Notes: a model not told the origin generated them from the sequence alone. Shown: positions 26,474 to 36,892, counted from the stretch's first letter. The stretch is DNA of 64,000 bases from Saprospiraceae bacterium (GCA_025055285.1 JANWXM010000020.1:1-64000), one strand, 5' to 3'. Made by a program: numbers and translations.

Positions 26474-28018
26474 TCAAAGATGACTTACCTGTTCCTTCAA
26501 ATGTTGCGCATGGGCTAGAATGCGTTGTTGCTCCACCTTGTCCATCCGATCCCATAGCCGATACACCATGCCAATGCGCGGATTAGCGCGCAATCGCGCT
26601 GCGTGGCGATTGTAGAAATCCCAATACAACGCATTAAAAGGACAAGCCTTCGGCCCATAGCGCTGATTAAAGTCATAGAAGCAATTTGAGCAGTAGTCGC
26701 TCATTCGATGAATGTAGTTGGCGCTAGAAACATAAGGTTTGGTGCCCATTATGCCACCGTCGGCAAACTGGCTCATACCGCGGGTATTAGGCAATTCAAC
26801 CCATTCGATAGCATCCTGATAAATGCCTAAATACCAGGCGTCTACTTCATCGGGATTTACCCCGAGAAGTAAAGCAAAGTTGCCGGTTATCATCAATCGT
26901 TGAATGTGATGAGCATAGGCCCGTTCCAGCGATTGGCTGATGGCATGGCACAAACAGTTCATCCTCGTGTGTCCTGTCCAATACCACTCAGGTAAGGGAG
27001 CGGTGTGCTCAAAAAAATTGAGTGCTCGATAACGAGGCATTTCAGCCCAATAGACGCCGCGAACATACTCGCGCCATCCAATAACTTGGCGAACAAAGCC
27101 CTCTAACGAAGAGAAGGGTATCCGCTCCGGATGAGCTTGCCACTCAGCAACAGCGCGCTGAATAACTTCCATTGGGTGAATGAGTTTCGTGTTGAGTGAA
27201 AACGAGAGCCGCGAATGGAAGAGCAGCGCATCGAATTGCGACATAGCGTCTTGGTAATCGCCAAACAGAGGCAGCCGGTACTGCACGAAGTGTTCGAGCA
27301 GCTGCAGGCTCTCGCTGCGCGTCAAAGGCCAATCGAAACATGTAGGTTGAATGCGGCCTATGGTAAGTACTCCTGACTGCTCAAGCAAAGCCACTAGGTC
27401 AGACACATCGCGCTCAAAAGAGGGAGCCTTTGGCCCACGCACTCCTGCCGGCAGGCGTTTTCGATTCTCCGCGTCATAATTCCAGCGGCCTGTTAGCGGT
27501 GTGTGTCCATCAGCCTCCATGAGCACGTTCCACTTTTCGCGCATAGCGCGGTAAAAACGCTCCATCAGATACGTTCGCTTCCCTGAAAATAGGCGCTTTA
27601 ACTCGTCTCGCGCCGAAAGAAAGTGCTCCGACGATACGCACTGAGTCTCTATCGGGAGGCTATTGGCCAAAGAGCGCAAAGCTTCGTCCACTCGGTATTC
27701 GTCTGGTTCTTGGTACTCGAAGCGCTTAGCTTTATAGTGTTCGATGAGCAGCCGACAATTTTCCGTTAAGGTTTGACGATTGTTTGGGTCATCGAGGGTG
27801 ATGTAATGTACTCGATGTCCTAGCGACCGCAATCGCGCCGCAAAAAGCCGCATGGCTCCGAAGAACCCTACTACTTTCTGCACGTGATGCCGTACGTAAT
27901 CGGTCTCTGAGCGCACTTCCATAAGCACGTAGACTACCGACTTGTCTACGTGCGAAAACCACGAGTGGCACTCGTTGAGCTGGTCTCCTAAAATTAAGCG
28001 CAGTACTGTGTTTTCCAT
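26474..28018 (-). CDS. Iron-sulfur bacterial cryptochrome/photolyase (FeS-BCP, (6-4) photolyase-like)
   Basis: 514 residues from the ATG at 28016-28018, which gives the family start (MENTVLRLILGDQLNE). The four cluster cysteines are present with the spacing known from Agrobacterium PhrB: a first Cys (MNCLC), then 88 residues later C-x2-C (YCSNC) and a fourth 13 residues on (GPKACPF). The FAD-binding C-terminal helical domain includes WREYVRGVYW, HIQRLMITGNFALLLG and YVSSANYIHRMSDYC. These proteins repair UV (6-4) photoproducts with FAD and a ribolumazine antenna, or act as blue-light sensors. It is alone, converging on the DUF1501 gene. Repair, rather than signalling, is the default expectation. 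Confidence 0.93.
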   Translation of the reverse strand: MENTVLRLILGDQLNECHSWFSHVDKSVVYVLMEVRSETDYVRHHVQKVVGFFGAMRLFAARLRSLGHRVHYITLDDPNNRQTLTENCRLLIEHYKAKRFEYQEPDEYRVDEALRSLANSLPIETQCVSSEHFLSARDELKRLFSGKRTYLMERFYRAMREKWNVLMEADGHTPLTGRWNYDAENRKRLPAGVRGPKAPSFERDVSDLVALLEQSGVLTIGRIQPTCFDWPLTRSESLQLLEHFVQYRLPLFGDYQDAMSQFDALLFHSRLSFSLNTKLIHPMEVIQRAVAEWQAHPERIPFSSLEGFVRQVIGWREYVRGVYWAEMPRYRALNFFEHTAPLPEWYWTGHTRMNCLCHAISQSLERAYAHHIQRLMITGNFALLLGVNPDEVDAWYLGIYQDAIEWVELPNTRGMSQFADGGIMGTKPYVSSANYIHRMSDYCSNCFYDFNQRYGPKACPFNALYWDFYNRHAARLRANPRIGMVYRLWDRMDKVEQQRILAHAQHLKEQVSHL

Positions 28019-28439
28019 GTTATTCTCCAACCTCAATTTTAGGTAAAACACCTGAACTGGCTTTCGGGATGAGAAACTACGAGGAGTCTCAAAAAGCGGC
28101 TGTAGTTGAACCCAAACAACTGTCAACTGACCGTTGCCTAAAGCTTGGACAAGAGATTTTTAGGCGCCCAGCCTACCTCTGTTGTTTGAGAGGTCTCTCG
28201 TGTTGGCCCAACCCTAATGCGAGGCGACGTTCGCTATGTGAGGTCATTACGCAAGATGAGGTTGGAGAGGAGCAGGCAACAAATTACCCGGCTATTGCCC
28301 GCGAATTGCGTTGCACCGTCTTCAAGAGAGCAGAGAGCTAAAACTAGACATGATAAAGCGGAAAGCCGATGCCCTTCGCCTATGCTGAGGTGCACACATA
28401 GACTTTTTGTACTACTTTAATCACCAGAGAAAATCTCGC
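28019..28439 (-). other. Intergenic region upstream of the photolyase gene
   Basis: 421 bp between photolyase and DUF2721 genes, both on the minus strand. It should hold the photolyase promoter, but I find no TAnnTTTG element and no convincing gene. Confidence 0.3.
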
Positions 28440-28835
28440 TTACATCTTCTCTTCTAGGTCGCGCAATAACAAGCGGAGGGCTCCTGCAGAGAGGAAAAGT
28501 TCTATTAAGCTCAGAATCAGAGAAATTATCATTAAGATAAGGCCAAAGGCGAAGAGAAGCTTTGCCCCCGTTTGAAAGCCTTCGTAAATGAGAAACATCG
28601 TTATCACGCAGCATAGGATGCTGGCGACAGCGAAGACTTGCATCCAGCGAATGAGCATGAGGCGGCGACGCAAGTTGGATATCTGAGCAATAAGACTGAT
28701 GTGGCGATCTCGCTCGTAGTCGGAATACAGCTTGCGAATGAGATTGGCGATGGCGAGAAACTTATTGGTATAGGCCAGCATCAGCAGGGAGACTGCTGGA
28801 AAAAGCAACGCTGGCGTTTGAATAGTGAGTTCCAT
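28440..28835 (-). CDS. DUF2721 membrane protein
   Basis: 131 residues from the ATG at 28833-28835 (MELTIQTPALLFPAVSLLMLAYTNKFL); an upstream in-frame Met only adds 15 unlikely residues. Three membrane helices are visible: about residues 7-25, 65-88 (VFAVASILCCVITMFLIY) and 96-118 (LFAFGLILMIISLILSLIELFL). The soluble loop has LIRKLYSDYERDRH and RRRLMLIRWMQ. These are features of DUF2721, a small inner-membrane family of unknown role. It precedes two tRNA genes on the same strand. Confidence 0.82.
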   Translation of the reverse strand: MELTIQTPALLFPAVSLLMLAYTNKFLAIANLIRKLYSDYERDRHISLIAQISNLRRRLMLIRWMQVFAVASILCCVITMFLIYEGFQTGAKLLFAFGLILMIISLILSLIELFLSAGALRLLLRDLEEKM

Positions 28836-28895
28836 ATGAAGGAATAAAAAATGCAACTCACCATATATAGGCAGTTGCATCTGACGATAGGTAAG

Positions 28896-28969
<74 letters not shown>

Positions 28970-28982
28970 CCTTTTTTCGCTG

Positions 28983-29054
28983 AGCCGGACAAGGGATTTG
29001 AACCCTCGACCTGCTGATTACGAATCAGCTGCTCTACCGCTGAGCTAATCCGGC
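28983..29054 (-). tRNA. tRNA-Thr(CGT)
   Basis: Minus-strand cloverleaf with acceptor GCCGGAT/GTCCGGC (one wobble), anticodon loop TTCGTAA (anticodon CGT) on GCTGA/TCAGC, and T-arm GGTTCAAATCC. It lies 13 bp upstream of tRNA-Pro(CGG), so both are probably one transcript. CCA is not encoded. Confidence 0.95.
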
Positions 29055-29535
29055 GTATTTTATGCAAGCGTTGGCACTTATTGCCTCGCTCCAGCTTGAA
29101 AGTGGCGGCAAAGGTAGGACGCGACCGCGGATTAGCCAAACGCAGGAGCAAAAATTTTTTAAAATGAAGCCCATAAACGACTTCCAAATCGATAGCATAT
29201 CCAACCTAGTGCTGCAACTCCTTGCTGCTGTACAAAGGTCGCTTCAGCTAGATACACCTCGCTGTCGCTGAGCCCTCAGGCGCTCTTTTTAAAGGGATAA
29301 TGCATACGGAAAGTAAAGGTTACAAGAGCGGTTTTGGGCTCCTTCCTCGACGTATTGGGTGTACGAGAGGTGTTCGATGGACTGCTTCTGCTGAACGACA
29401 AGTGCTATGGACAATGACCGCTTAATTCCTCTGAGCAACATCTGTTCAGAAAGGCGAAAGGGCTTCCTCTGGAGAAGCCCTTTCAGCTATTGTGCAGCTG
29501 CTCAGCGCACGCCTATTGTTGGGCTTAAATAGTCA
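29055..29535 (-). other. Intergenic region between tRNA-Thr and the RND operon
   Basis: 481 bp. Apart from the strong hairpin at 29456-29484 I see no gene. It should hold the promoter of the two tRNA genes on its left side, but no clear element was found. Confidence 0.3.
29456..29484 (-). terminator. Terminator of the RND efflux operon
   Basis: A perfect 11-bp GC-rich stem (29456-29466 with 29474-29484) with a 7-nt loop, 52 bp after the RND stop codon on the minus strand. There is only a short pyrimidine run afterwards. Confidence 0.7.
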
Positions 29536-32500
29536 TTAGGCAAACAAACGGTCCCACTTTTGCTTTATCTGCCAACCTTTTAGGTACATGACTGGCAGAA
29601 TGATGAGTGTAATAAATGTAGCAAAGGTGAGTCCGAAGATGATGGTCCAGGACAGTGGCCCCCAGAAGGCCACAGAATCTCCGCCGAAGAAAATCTTTGG
29701 GTCGCCCGTAGTAAAGAGGCTCTCAAAGTCAATGTTGAAACCCACTGCTAGAGGTATAAGGCCCAACACTGTCGAAATGGCTGTCAGTAGCACAGGCGCC
29801 ATACGCGCACGGCCTGCCTCGATAACGGCCTCTGGCACACTCAACCCGCGCTGGCGCATTAGTTCAGTGAACTCGACTAGCAAGATGCCATTTTTCACCA
29901 CAATGCCGGCTAAGGCTACAATACCTACGCCCATCATGATCACGGAGAAATCCATGTTGAAAATGGCAATACCAAGCAGCACGCCAATGATGGAAAACAC
30001 GACCTCAGTGAGAATAATGAGGGTCTTTCCCAAGGAGTTGAATTGAGTTACTAGGATGAGCAGGATGGTGAGCACTGAAATGAGTAAAGATCGCGACAGA
30101 AAGCGGCTTGCGTCGCGTACTTCAGCATCTTCGCCAGTAAAGCCTACAGTGACACCCTCGAAAGTGGGCAAATTGCGCAGTGCTGCTTTTACGGCATTTA
30201 CGACTTGAGTCTGTTTGGGTCGATAAGCCGCCTCTATGTTTGAAGAGAGGGTTACTGTGCGTTGCAAATCCAATCGCCGTACGCCAGCAAACGTATTCTG
30301 GTACTTGACTTCGGTTAATGCAGCCATTGGAATGGTGCGCAGCACGCCTCCCATGTTCATGTCGCGGAACGTAATGTTGAGGTTTTCCACGGCATTAATG
30401 TTGGAGCGCTGGTCTTCGCGTAGGCGAATGTTGATGGGAATCTCCTCTTCGCCATTGCGGAACTTACTGGCTTCTTTGCCTAAGATAGCGGTTCGGAATT
30501 CTCCGCCAATTTGAGCTGTGCTGATTCCTTCGCGGTTTGCGCGCTCCCGGTCAATTTGGATGCTAATTTCTGGCTTAGAGATAACTAAATCGCTGCGCAG
30601 CTCCTCCACTCCGGGAATATCTAGCGAATCTAGGTATCGCTTAACATAGGTAGAAACTTGGACTAGTCGCGCCAGGTCATCTCCGCGAATTTCGATGGAA
30701 ATAGGCTTTGGCGTAGGAGGGCCGGCCTGCTCTTGGTCTACGACGATATTTGCGCCGGGTATGAGCCCTCGCGTTGCCTGGCGAATTTTGTCTAGGTATT
30801 GTCGGGTGCTAACGCCGTTGCGTTTGGCGTATTCGACGAAGGCGATACCTATTTTTCCTTTATTTGAAGTGGCCGAACGGTCGAAGCGGTCTTCGGAGGC
30901 ATTGAGGGCGACATTCGCAATAACGGACTCTACGATAGGGTTATTCGGACCGAGGACTTCAACTACCTTGCGCTCAAGGATGCGCGTAAGGGAGTCTGTC
31001 ACCTCTATATCCGTCCCTTCTGGTAGCGTTAGGTAAACGTAAATGAAGTTAGGGTCTGCCTTGGGGAAGAGAACGATATTGGCCTGGCGAGACACTGTGA
31101 CGCCGCAAGAAACGAGGAACAGCAGCATTACGGCACCTAGCATCCTCCAGGGCCGCTGGAGAGCAAATCGCAAAAAGTGCGTGTAAGCGCGCTGAATGGC
31201 TGGCCATACACGGTTCTGAAAGCGCTCTACGAGATGGTGTAAGGCATACCGGTAGAAGACTACGAGCAAAGCTGTAACAACTAACAAATTACCCATGAGC
31301 CAATTTTGATTGGCATAGAAAAAAACCAAGGCCAAGCCATATAGGGCATACCCAGCAATTTTGCGGCGTCGCGCTTTTTTGGGATCGATACTTACAGTCG
31401 TGTCGTCTTTGCGGCGCATGAACCACACAGCGAACACCGGATTGATGAGGTAAGCGACCAAAAGAGAGGCTGTGAGGGTAATAATAAGGGTAACAGGCAA
31501 ATAGTGCATAAACTTGCCAAAGATGCCGCCCCAAAACACTAATGGGAAAAAGGGCGCCAAAGTAGTAGCCGTTCCGGAAAGAACAGGCCAGAAAACCTCC
31601 GCTGCTGCTTTCTTAGCCGCCGCTACAATGCCTAGTTTTTCCTCGTGATAAATACGGTGGGTATTTTCTACGACCACAATAGCATCGTCTACTACAATAC
31701 CTAATCCTAAGAGGAAGGCAAAAAGCACGATCATGTTCATGGTGAACCCTACAACTGGCAGCACCATGAAGGCAATGCACATGGACAACGGTACCGACAA
31801 GGCAACAAAGACGGCATTGGTACCTCCCATGAAAAACATGAGGATCAGAGTAACTAAAATGAAGCCGATGATGATGGAGTTGATGAGGTCGTGCAAAGTC
31901 ACACGAGTGGAACGGCTCTGATCTCCTGTAATAACCACGTTGAGCCCTTCGGGAAACTCGTTGGCCTTCATGTCGCGCACGATTGCCTGAATCTGGTCGG
32001 AGGCATTGATAAGGTTTTGGCCTACTCGCTTGATGACGTTGAGGGTGATGACATTCTTGCCATTGAGGCGGCTGTAACTTTCCCGCTTTGCATAGCCAAG
32101 GCGTACATCTGCTACGTCTTTCAGATACAGCCGAGCTCCTGACTGAGAGGCAACGACGATGTTCTTTATTTGTTCGACGTCTTGAAAATCGCCGCGAATG
32201 GAGACGGAACGCGTCATGCCTCCGATGTCTACGTTGCCGGCCGAGATGGTAGTGTTTTCATAAGCAATGGCATTTTCAATGTCGCGGAAAGTGAGTTGCG
32301 CCGCTGCCATCTTGTACTTGTCTACTTCGATCTGGACCTCCTTTTCAGGAGCGCCGACCATGTCTACGCGAGTGATTTCAGGCAAAGCCTCGATGCGGTC
32401 TTGGAGTTTTTCCGCATAGGCTTTTATCTTGTCCAAACTCAAGTCGCCGTAGAGGTTGACGCTCATGATGGGAATTTCAGAAATATCCAGTTCTGCTACC

Positions 32501-32892
32501 GAAGGGTCGCGAGGCAAGTCGTTGGGCAAGTCGCGTTTGGCCTTATCTACGGCGTCTTTGACTTTGTTTTTGCACTCTGTCACGTCGAGCTTTGTATCGA
32601 ATTCGACGATAACGATAGAGTAATCCTGCACCGACGACGAGGATATCTTCTTGACTCCACTAATGCCCTTTAGTTGCTTCTCGATGGGCCGGGTGACGAG
32701 TTGCTCCACATCGGTGGGCGAAGCTCCCGGATAAAAAGTAGAAACAAAGATGGTGGGTATGACTACATCTGGAAACTGCTCTTTGGGCAGTGACTGGTAA
32801 GAGAGGATTCCTCCCAGCGTTATAATGATTGTAATGATGAAAATACTGCTGCGGTTGTCTATAGCCCACGAAGTGGGTTTGAAGTCTTTCAT
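29536..32892 (-). CDS. RND-family efflux transporter, inner-membrane pump (AcrB-like)
   Basis: 1118 residues from the ATG at 32890-32892, giving the usual Bacteroidota start MKDFKPTSWAIDN; the longer frame begins with TTG. Twelve membrane helices in two halves with two large periplasmic loops are evident. The first helix is IFIITIIITLGGILSYQSL, helix 4 carries the proton-relay pair GLGIVVDDAIVVVENTH, and the second half has GVGIVALAGIVVKNGILLVEF. FYPGASPTDVEQLVTRPIE is a standard porter-domain motif. The pump uses proton motive force to expel drugs or other toxic compounds through the partner adaptor and TolC-type channel. Last gene of a four-gene operon; the substrate cannot be read from the sequence. 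Confidence 0.95.
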   Translation of the reverse strand: MKDFKPTSWAIDNRSSIFIITIIITLGGILSYQSLPKEQFPDVVIPTIFVSTFYPGASPTDVEQLVTRPIEKQLKGISGVKKISSSSVQDYSIVIVEFDTKLDVTECKNKVKDAVDKAKRDLPNDLPRDPSVAELDISEIPIMSVNLYGDLSLDKIKAYAEKLQDRIEALPEITRVDMVGAPEKEVQIEVDKYKMAAAQLTFRDIENAIAYENTTISAGNVDIGGMTRSVSIRGDFQDVEQIKNIVVASQSGARLYLKDVADVRLGYAKRESYSRLNGKNVITLNVIKRVGQNLINASDQIQAIVRDMKANEFPEGLNVVITGDQSRSTRVTLHDLINSIIIGFILVTLILMFFMGGTNAVFVALSVPLSMCIAFMVLPVVGFTMNMIVLFAFLLGLGIVVDDAIVVVENTHRIYHEEKLGIVAAAKKAAAEVFWPVLSGTATTLAPFFPLVFWGGIFGKFMHYLPVTLIITLTASLLVAYLINPVFAVWFMRRKDDTTVSIDPKKARRRKIAGYALYGLALVFFYANQNWLMGNLLVVTALLVVFYRYALHHLVERFQNRVWPAIQRAYTHFLRFALQRPWRMLGAVMLLFLVSCGVTVSRQANIVLFPKADPNFIYVYLTLPEGTDIEVTDSLTRILERKVVEVLGPNNPIVESVIANVALNASEDRFDRSATSNKGKIGIAFVEYAKRNGVSTRQYLDKIRQATRGLIPGANIVVDQEQAGPPTPKPISIEIRGDDLARLVQVSTYVKRYLDSLDIPGVEELRSDLVISKPEISIQIDRERANREGISTAQIGGEFRTAILGKEASKFRNGEEEIPINIRLREDQRSNINAVENLNITFRDMNMGGVLRTIPMAALTEVKYQNTFAGVRRLDLQRTVTLSSNIEAAYRPKQTQVVNAVKAALRNLPTFEGVTVGFTGEDAEVRDASRFLSRSLLISVLTILLILVTQFNSLGKTLIILTEVVFSIIGVLLGIAIFNMDFSVIMMGVGIVALAGIVVKNGILLVEFTELMRQRGLSVPEAVIEAGRARMAPVLLTAISTVLGLIPLAVGFNIDFESLFTTGDPKIFFGGDSVAFWGPLSWTIIFGLTFATFITLIILPVMYLKGWQIKQKWDRLFA

Positions 32893-32931
32893 AGATAAGG
32901 TCACTTTTGATGGATTCAATCGAAGAAAAGA

Positions 32932-34056
32932 TTAGTAGGCGACCCATTCGCCGCCTGTGAGATCCTGAATGCCAGAGGTAATAACCCACTCGCCTGGCTT
33001 CAAGCCATTGAGGATTTCTACCATTCCATTATAGGTACGGCCTACCCTAACAGGAACTCGACGAACGATAGCCCTGTTTTCGTCGCCGTTTTTCTCTGCA
33101 ACAAATACGTAGTTTTGGCCATCGCCCTCTTGATAAATCAAATTTACTGGAAGGACGATAGCTTTTGGATTTACGTAGTCAGCAATTTTCATGACGGCAA
33201 TCATGTTTGCCCGATACGACTTGTTCCTTTCGGGCAAAGCGGCCTCTACCGTAAAGGTACGGTTGGTAGGGCTAATGGTAGGGCTGACGTAAGTGATACG
33301 AGAGGTTACCTCTTCGTTCAAGTCAGGAAAGTACAATTGAACGGGATCTCCTCGCTTTACTGCAGCTGCATAGTTTTCGGGAACCTCTCCGCTTACTTTT
33401 AGTTGACTCAAGTTAACGATCTGGCACAGTGGAACTCCGGGAGAGATAGCCTGACCGACTTTGAGGAGAACTTGATCCACAGTGCCGCTAATAGGCGCAT
33501 AGATACGGGTTTGATGCCATTGCTCTCGAGTAGTAGCCAGGCGCTGTTCTAAGGCATCTTTGTTGGCCTTAGCTTGGATGTATTGCACTTCTGTGCCTAT
33601 TCTTTGCTCCCAGAGGGCTTTCTGGCGTTCATACAGATCTTGAGCGGTTTTGAGTTGAAGTTCTAGTTCAGCCATGCTTTTGAGCATAACTTCGTCGTCC
33701 AGTTGGGCTAACAGCTGACCCTTTTGAACGTATTCACCGTTTTTAACGAGGATTCGCGTAAGAACACCTGGCATTTTAGAGGTCACCGAGACACTCTGCT
33801 CTGCTACAATGCGCCCCTGAAGATCAATATAATGGCGGAAAGGCTGGAGGGCTACCTCTTGAAGAGAAACCGTTTGCGCGGGCCGATTTACCTCCTTCTG
33901 AGCGCGCTGCTTTTTTTCGAGTTCAGCAATGCGCGCTTCGATTTTTGCTTTTTGCTCGCGCAGAGCAGCCAATTCAGCTGCCTCATTTTTGGGCTGGGTG
34001 CAAGCGAAAAGAGCCCAAAGTGGTAAAGTGAAAAGGACGATGCGTATGTTTTTCAT
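32932..34056 (-). CDS. RND efflux periplasmic adaptor (membrane fusion protein)
   Basis: 374 residues. The N-terminus is a lipoprotein signal ending LFAC (Cys19). An alpha-helical hairpin starts with the Glu/Lys/Ala-rich AALREQKAKIEARIAELEKK, followed by lipoyl halves around GVLTRILVKNGEYVQKGQLLAQLDD and RIYAPISGTVDQVLLKVGQ, then beta-barrel and membrane-proximal domains (GLKPGEWVITSGIQDL). It joins the RND pump with the outer-membrane channel. The gap to the pump gene is 39 bp. Confidence 0.95.
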   Translation of the reverse strand: MKNIRIVLFTLPLWALFACTQPKNEAAELAALREQKAKIEARIAELEKKQRAQKEVNRPAQTVSLQEVALQPFRHYIDLQGRIVAEQSVSVTSKMPGVLTRILVKNGEYVQKGQLLAQLDDEVMLKSMAELELQLKTAQDLYERQKALWEQRIGTEVQYIQAKANKDALEQRLATTREQWHQTRIYAPISGTVDQVLLKVGQAISPGVPLCQIVNLSQLKVSGEVPENYAAAVKRGDPVQLYFPDLNEEVTSRITYVSPTISPTNRTFTVEAALPERNKSYRANMIAVMKIADYVNPKAIVLPVNLIYQEGDGQNYVFVAEKNGDENRAIVRRVPVRVGRTYNGMVEILNGLKPGEWVITSGIQDLTGGEWVAY

Positions 34057-34126
34057 AACTATACCGTGTTTTTATCGTGAGAATTTGTTCAAATGGGTTG
34101 ATTGTTGTTGTCTTGTTAAAGCGAGG

Positions 34127-35455
34127 TTAGTTTCCAAGCGCTTTTTTCAAGTTCACTTTTGCCTGAAGTAAATTGAAACGCGCTTGGATAAGCGCCTGCT
34201 GTGCAGCATAAAGTTGCTGCTCAGCATTAATGAGTTCGAAGCTAGAAGCCAAACCAGTCTTGTATTTGGTTGAGGTTGTGTTATAGATTCGCTGAGCCAA
34301 TTCAACATTTTGCTTTTGATTTTGAATGCGTTCAAGCGCGTTGAGGAGTTGCCGGCGAGCCGTTTCCACCTCAAGCGCGAGGGATTGTTCGAGCATTTCG
34401 CGCTGATTTTCCACCGTTTGGTACGCAACCATAGCGCGTTCGTAGCGTGCGCGGCTCAGTCCTCCGTCCCAGAGATTTATAGAAAGCGATATTCCTGCAA
34501 TAGCAGAAGGAATAAAGAACCATCGAGAGCTGGTGCCAAAACCTCCCTGCCAGGCAGGCTGATACTGAACAAAACCTACTAATGAGGGAAGCCAGAATTT
34601 TTTGTGAAGCTCAGCCTCTAACGCACTCAATTCGCGCCCTTTGAGCAAAGCTCCATATTCAGGGCGATTGTTGAGGTTGAGCACACCCGTAGGCTCTACT
34701 TGCGCATACTGTTCCAGGAGCGAGTCCAGGTTATCTGCTAAGGCAATAGGTTGATGAATTGGCATGCCCATGGCCAATTTTAGAGCGTCGAGGACGACCC
34801 CGCGTTGGCGAATGAGGTTATCGCGTTCTGTACGCAGAGTAGATAGCGACAATTGCAAGCGGTCAACATCAAGCTGCTCCGCAAAACCCGCCTTTACAGT
34901 GGCTTGAGTTTCGCGCAGCAATTGTTCCAAGTTGGCAATGTTGCGATCGATGATTCGCAAGTTCTCCTCTATGAGCAGAGCGGGGAGATAGGCTTCCGTC
35001 ACCTGGTCGCGTAAGTTCTTGCGGACGCTGGCGAGTTGAAACTGCGTATACTCTCGATAGGCTCGAGCTGCTCGCAGCCCCGTCAAGTAAGGATGGCTAA
35101 ACAGGAGTTGATTGAGCGAAACGCTCGGTGCTAAGCTGTGAAAAGCATTAAAAAATATCTTCTGGTCATCGGGAGCGGGTATGCCAATTGCGTTGGCAGG
35201 AATTCCAGGGCGTTGAAGAAAATATTGATAATTGATACCTAGACCCACTTGAGGAAGGCCTGGGCCCATGCGCTCCTTAATTTGCCACTCTGCATCAGTA
35301 ACCTGCAAACGCGCTATCTTGATTTGCGGGTGATTGTCCAGCGCATATTGAATGCAGTCGTTTAGGCGCATTGGAGATTGCCCACTGGCCTTTGCGAGCA
35401 GAATACCCATCGTCAGGGCTAATGGTGTCGCTTTTAGAAAACCGACAAATGTCAT
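34127..35455 (-). CDS. TolC-like outer-membrane efflux channel
   Basis: 442 residues with a signal peptide (about residues 1-25, ending SGQ), two internally similar helical halves (LNDCIQYALDNHPQIKIARLQV near the start, LALEVETARRQLLNALERIQNQ later) and the end-of-helix segment TKYKTGLASSFELINAEQQLYAAQ. This is the outer membrane efflux protein family that forms the trimeric exit duct. It lies between the adaptor and TetR genes on one transcript. Confidence 0.94.
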   Translation of the reverse strand: MTFVGFLKATPLALTMGILLAKASGQSPMRLNDCIQYALDNHPQIKIARLQVTDAEWQIKERMGPGLPQVGLGINYQYFLQRPGIPANAIGIPAPDDQKIFFNAFHSLAPSVSLNQLLFSHPYLTGLRAARAYREYTQFQLASVRKNLRDQVTEAYLPALLIEENLRIIDRNIANLEQLLRETQATVKAGFAEQLDVDRLQLSLSTLRTERDNLIRQRGVVLDALKLAMGMPIHQPIALADNLDSLLEQYAQVEPTGVLNLNNRPEYGALLKGRELSALEAELHKKFWLPSLVGFVQYQPAWQGGFGTSSRWFFIPSAIAGISLSINLWDGGLSRARYERAMVAYQTVENQREMLEQSLALEVETARRQLLNALERIQNQKQNVELAQRIYNTTSTKYKTGLASSFELINAEQQLYAAQQALIQARFNLLQAKVNLKKALGN

Positions 35456-35467
35456 GGTCGAGATTTT

Positions 35468-36079
35468 TTATTTTAAGCTTTGTACAGAAAGTCGTTCCAA
35501 TATGGCGAGCCCTTTTGCTGAAGCAATCCCATACAGGTAGTGCGTTAAGTAATGGCGAAACAACTCTTGACGAGAGTACTTGTGTTGAGGAAACAGCTCT
35601 TCGTCGAAGAGTTGAAAGACCGTTGCAACATGCAGACGGGCAATAATGTCTACATTTATGTCACTGCGATAGAAGCGCTCGCGAATGCCGCGTTCTAAAT
35701 TGGCCCGCACTACTTCGTACAAAAAGCCGTGCTGATATTGTCTCAACTTCTCCCAGGCTTCGCGATAATACTTCTGAAGGTCGTACACAACGTTTGTTTT
35801 CATCAACTGCATTCGAGGAATGGTGGCCTCAATGACCAGAAAGACCTCCTCTATTGCGTTGGCCGCCCTCCGCTTGCGCTCCTCGCATTGCAACTGCTCC
35901 TGCTCCATAAAATGAGACAGAACGCGTTGAACAAGTTCATCCTTACTCGATACCCACTGATAAAGGGTTTTTTTAGAGGTTCCCAATTCCCGAGCCACAT
36001 CATCCATCGTTACGCTCTTTACCCCGTATCGGAAGAAAATCTCTTCTACCCGTTTGAGCCACTTTTCTTGATGCTCCAT
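35468..36079 (-). CDS. TetR/AcrR-family transcriptional regulator
   Basis: 203 residues. The helix-turn-helix is at about residues 9-52 (IFFRYGVKSVTMDDVARELGTSKKTLYQWVSSKDELV), followed by an all-helical ligand-binding domain. It is the first gene of the tetR-tolC-adaptor-RND operon, 12 bp from the tolC-like gene, so it is likely an autoregulated repressor of the pump. An inverted repeat 22-49 bp upstream could be its operator. Confidence 0.93.
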   Translation of the reverse strand: MEHQEKWLKRVEEIFFRYGVKSVTMDDVARELGTSKKTLYQWVSSKDELVQRVLSHFMEQEQLQCEERKRRAANAIEEVFLVIEATIPRMQLMKTNVVYDLQKYYREAWEKLRQYQHGFLYEVVRANLERGIRERFYRSDINVDIIARLHVATVFQLFDEELFPQHKYSRQELFRHYLTHYLYGIASAKGLAILERLSVQSLK

Positions 36080-36100
36080 GAAGAAACCAAATTACCCAAG

Positions 36101-36128
36101 GGAAACAAACAAAGCAAAAAAAGTTTCC
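36101..36128 (-). promoter_or_regulatory. Possible TetR operator
   Basis: GGAAAC (36101-36106) and GTTTCC (36123-36128) form a perfect 6-bp inverted repeat, 16 nt apart, 22-49 bp upstream of the tetR start. Position fits self-repression. The sequence is A-rich and the repeat is short. Confidence 0.25.
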
Positions 36129-36892
36129 AGCGTGCACTTTTACTCTCGACGAAGTCGAATAAAATTCCAATAAACTGGCTATTCACTTCGCCTAACATTC
36201 GTTTTAATAAGACAATGGTTATCGACTGAGCTCAAGGTGCGCGAGTCAGGAGGAAATCACTTCTTCTCGCCAAATTTTTATTAGATTTACGAGGCAAAAG
36301 TCCTTTGAAAATGAAATCCTATAAAACCTTCTGAAATTAGCTATGGTGTATTTTCCGAAAGCTTTGAGATTTTCTTAGTTAATTAACCCTCAAAGAGCTT
36401 CTAAATGAAACACTATCAAGGTTTTATACAATGAAAACTAAGGGCTAACCTTAGGCAAATTCATGCAGTTTACAAGAGAAACAGAGAAGTTGTATGGGAA
36501 GCTATTCATCTGCTCCAACTTTCCCTGTTCACTTCAAGTCTCGTTTTGTTGTTTAAGGGAGCATCAGAGCTACAGCTCCATACTAGAAGTGCTTTTTTGA
36601 GTTAATGACCTGATTCCTCCCTCTGGGAACTAGAGACCTAGTAAGACGCCCCATAAACTTTTGTGGCGGGATGGCCTGACGCGGTATGTTTTATATTCTT
36701 TTGTTTTTCTATTCAACTAAAAACTCGAGAGCCGGAGAATTTCTATTGGTGGAGTAAAAGACGCCCTTAAAGGAAAACTGGCCTGTACAGCGAAATGCCT
36801 TCTTTAAAAGATTCCGAGTTAGTATTTTCGTCTATTTGCATCTGGGCGAATAATTTGATTTGAGAAAAGAAAAAGTTCTATTCTTGCCTCTC
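36129..36892 (+). other. Long divergent intergenic region
   Basis: About 760 bp between the tetR operon and the acyltransferase gene. It must hold promoters for both but no full TAnnTTTG motif was found. A CTAAGG/CCTTAG hairpin (36438-36454) is the only clear structure; no frame is supported. Confidence 0.3.

Noticed and set aside
29588-30046. 152-codon open frame on the plus strand
   Set aside because: Antisense to the RND pump gene, with composition typical of a frame shadow.
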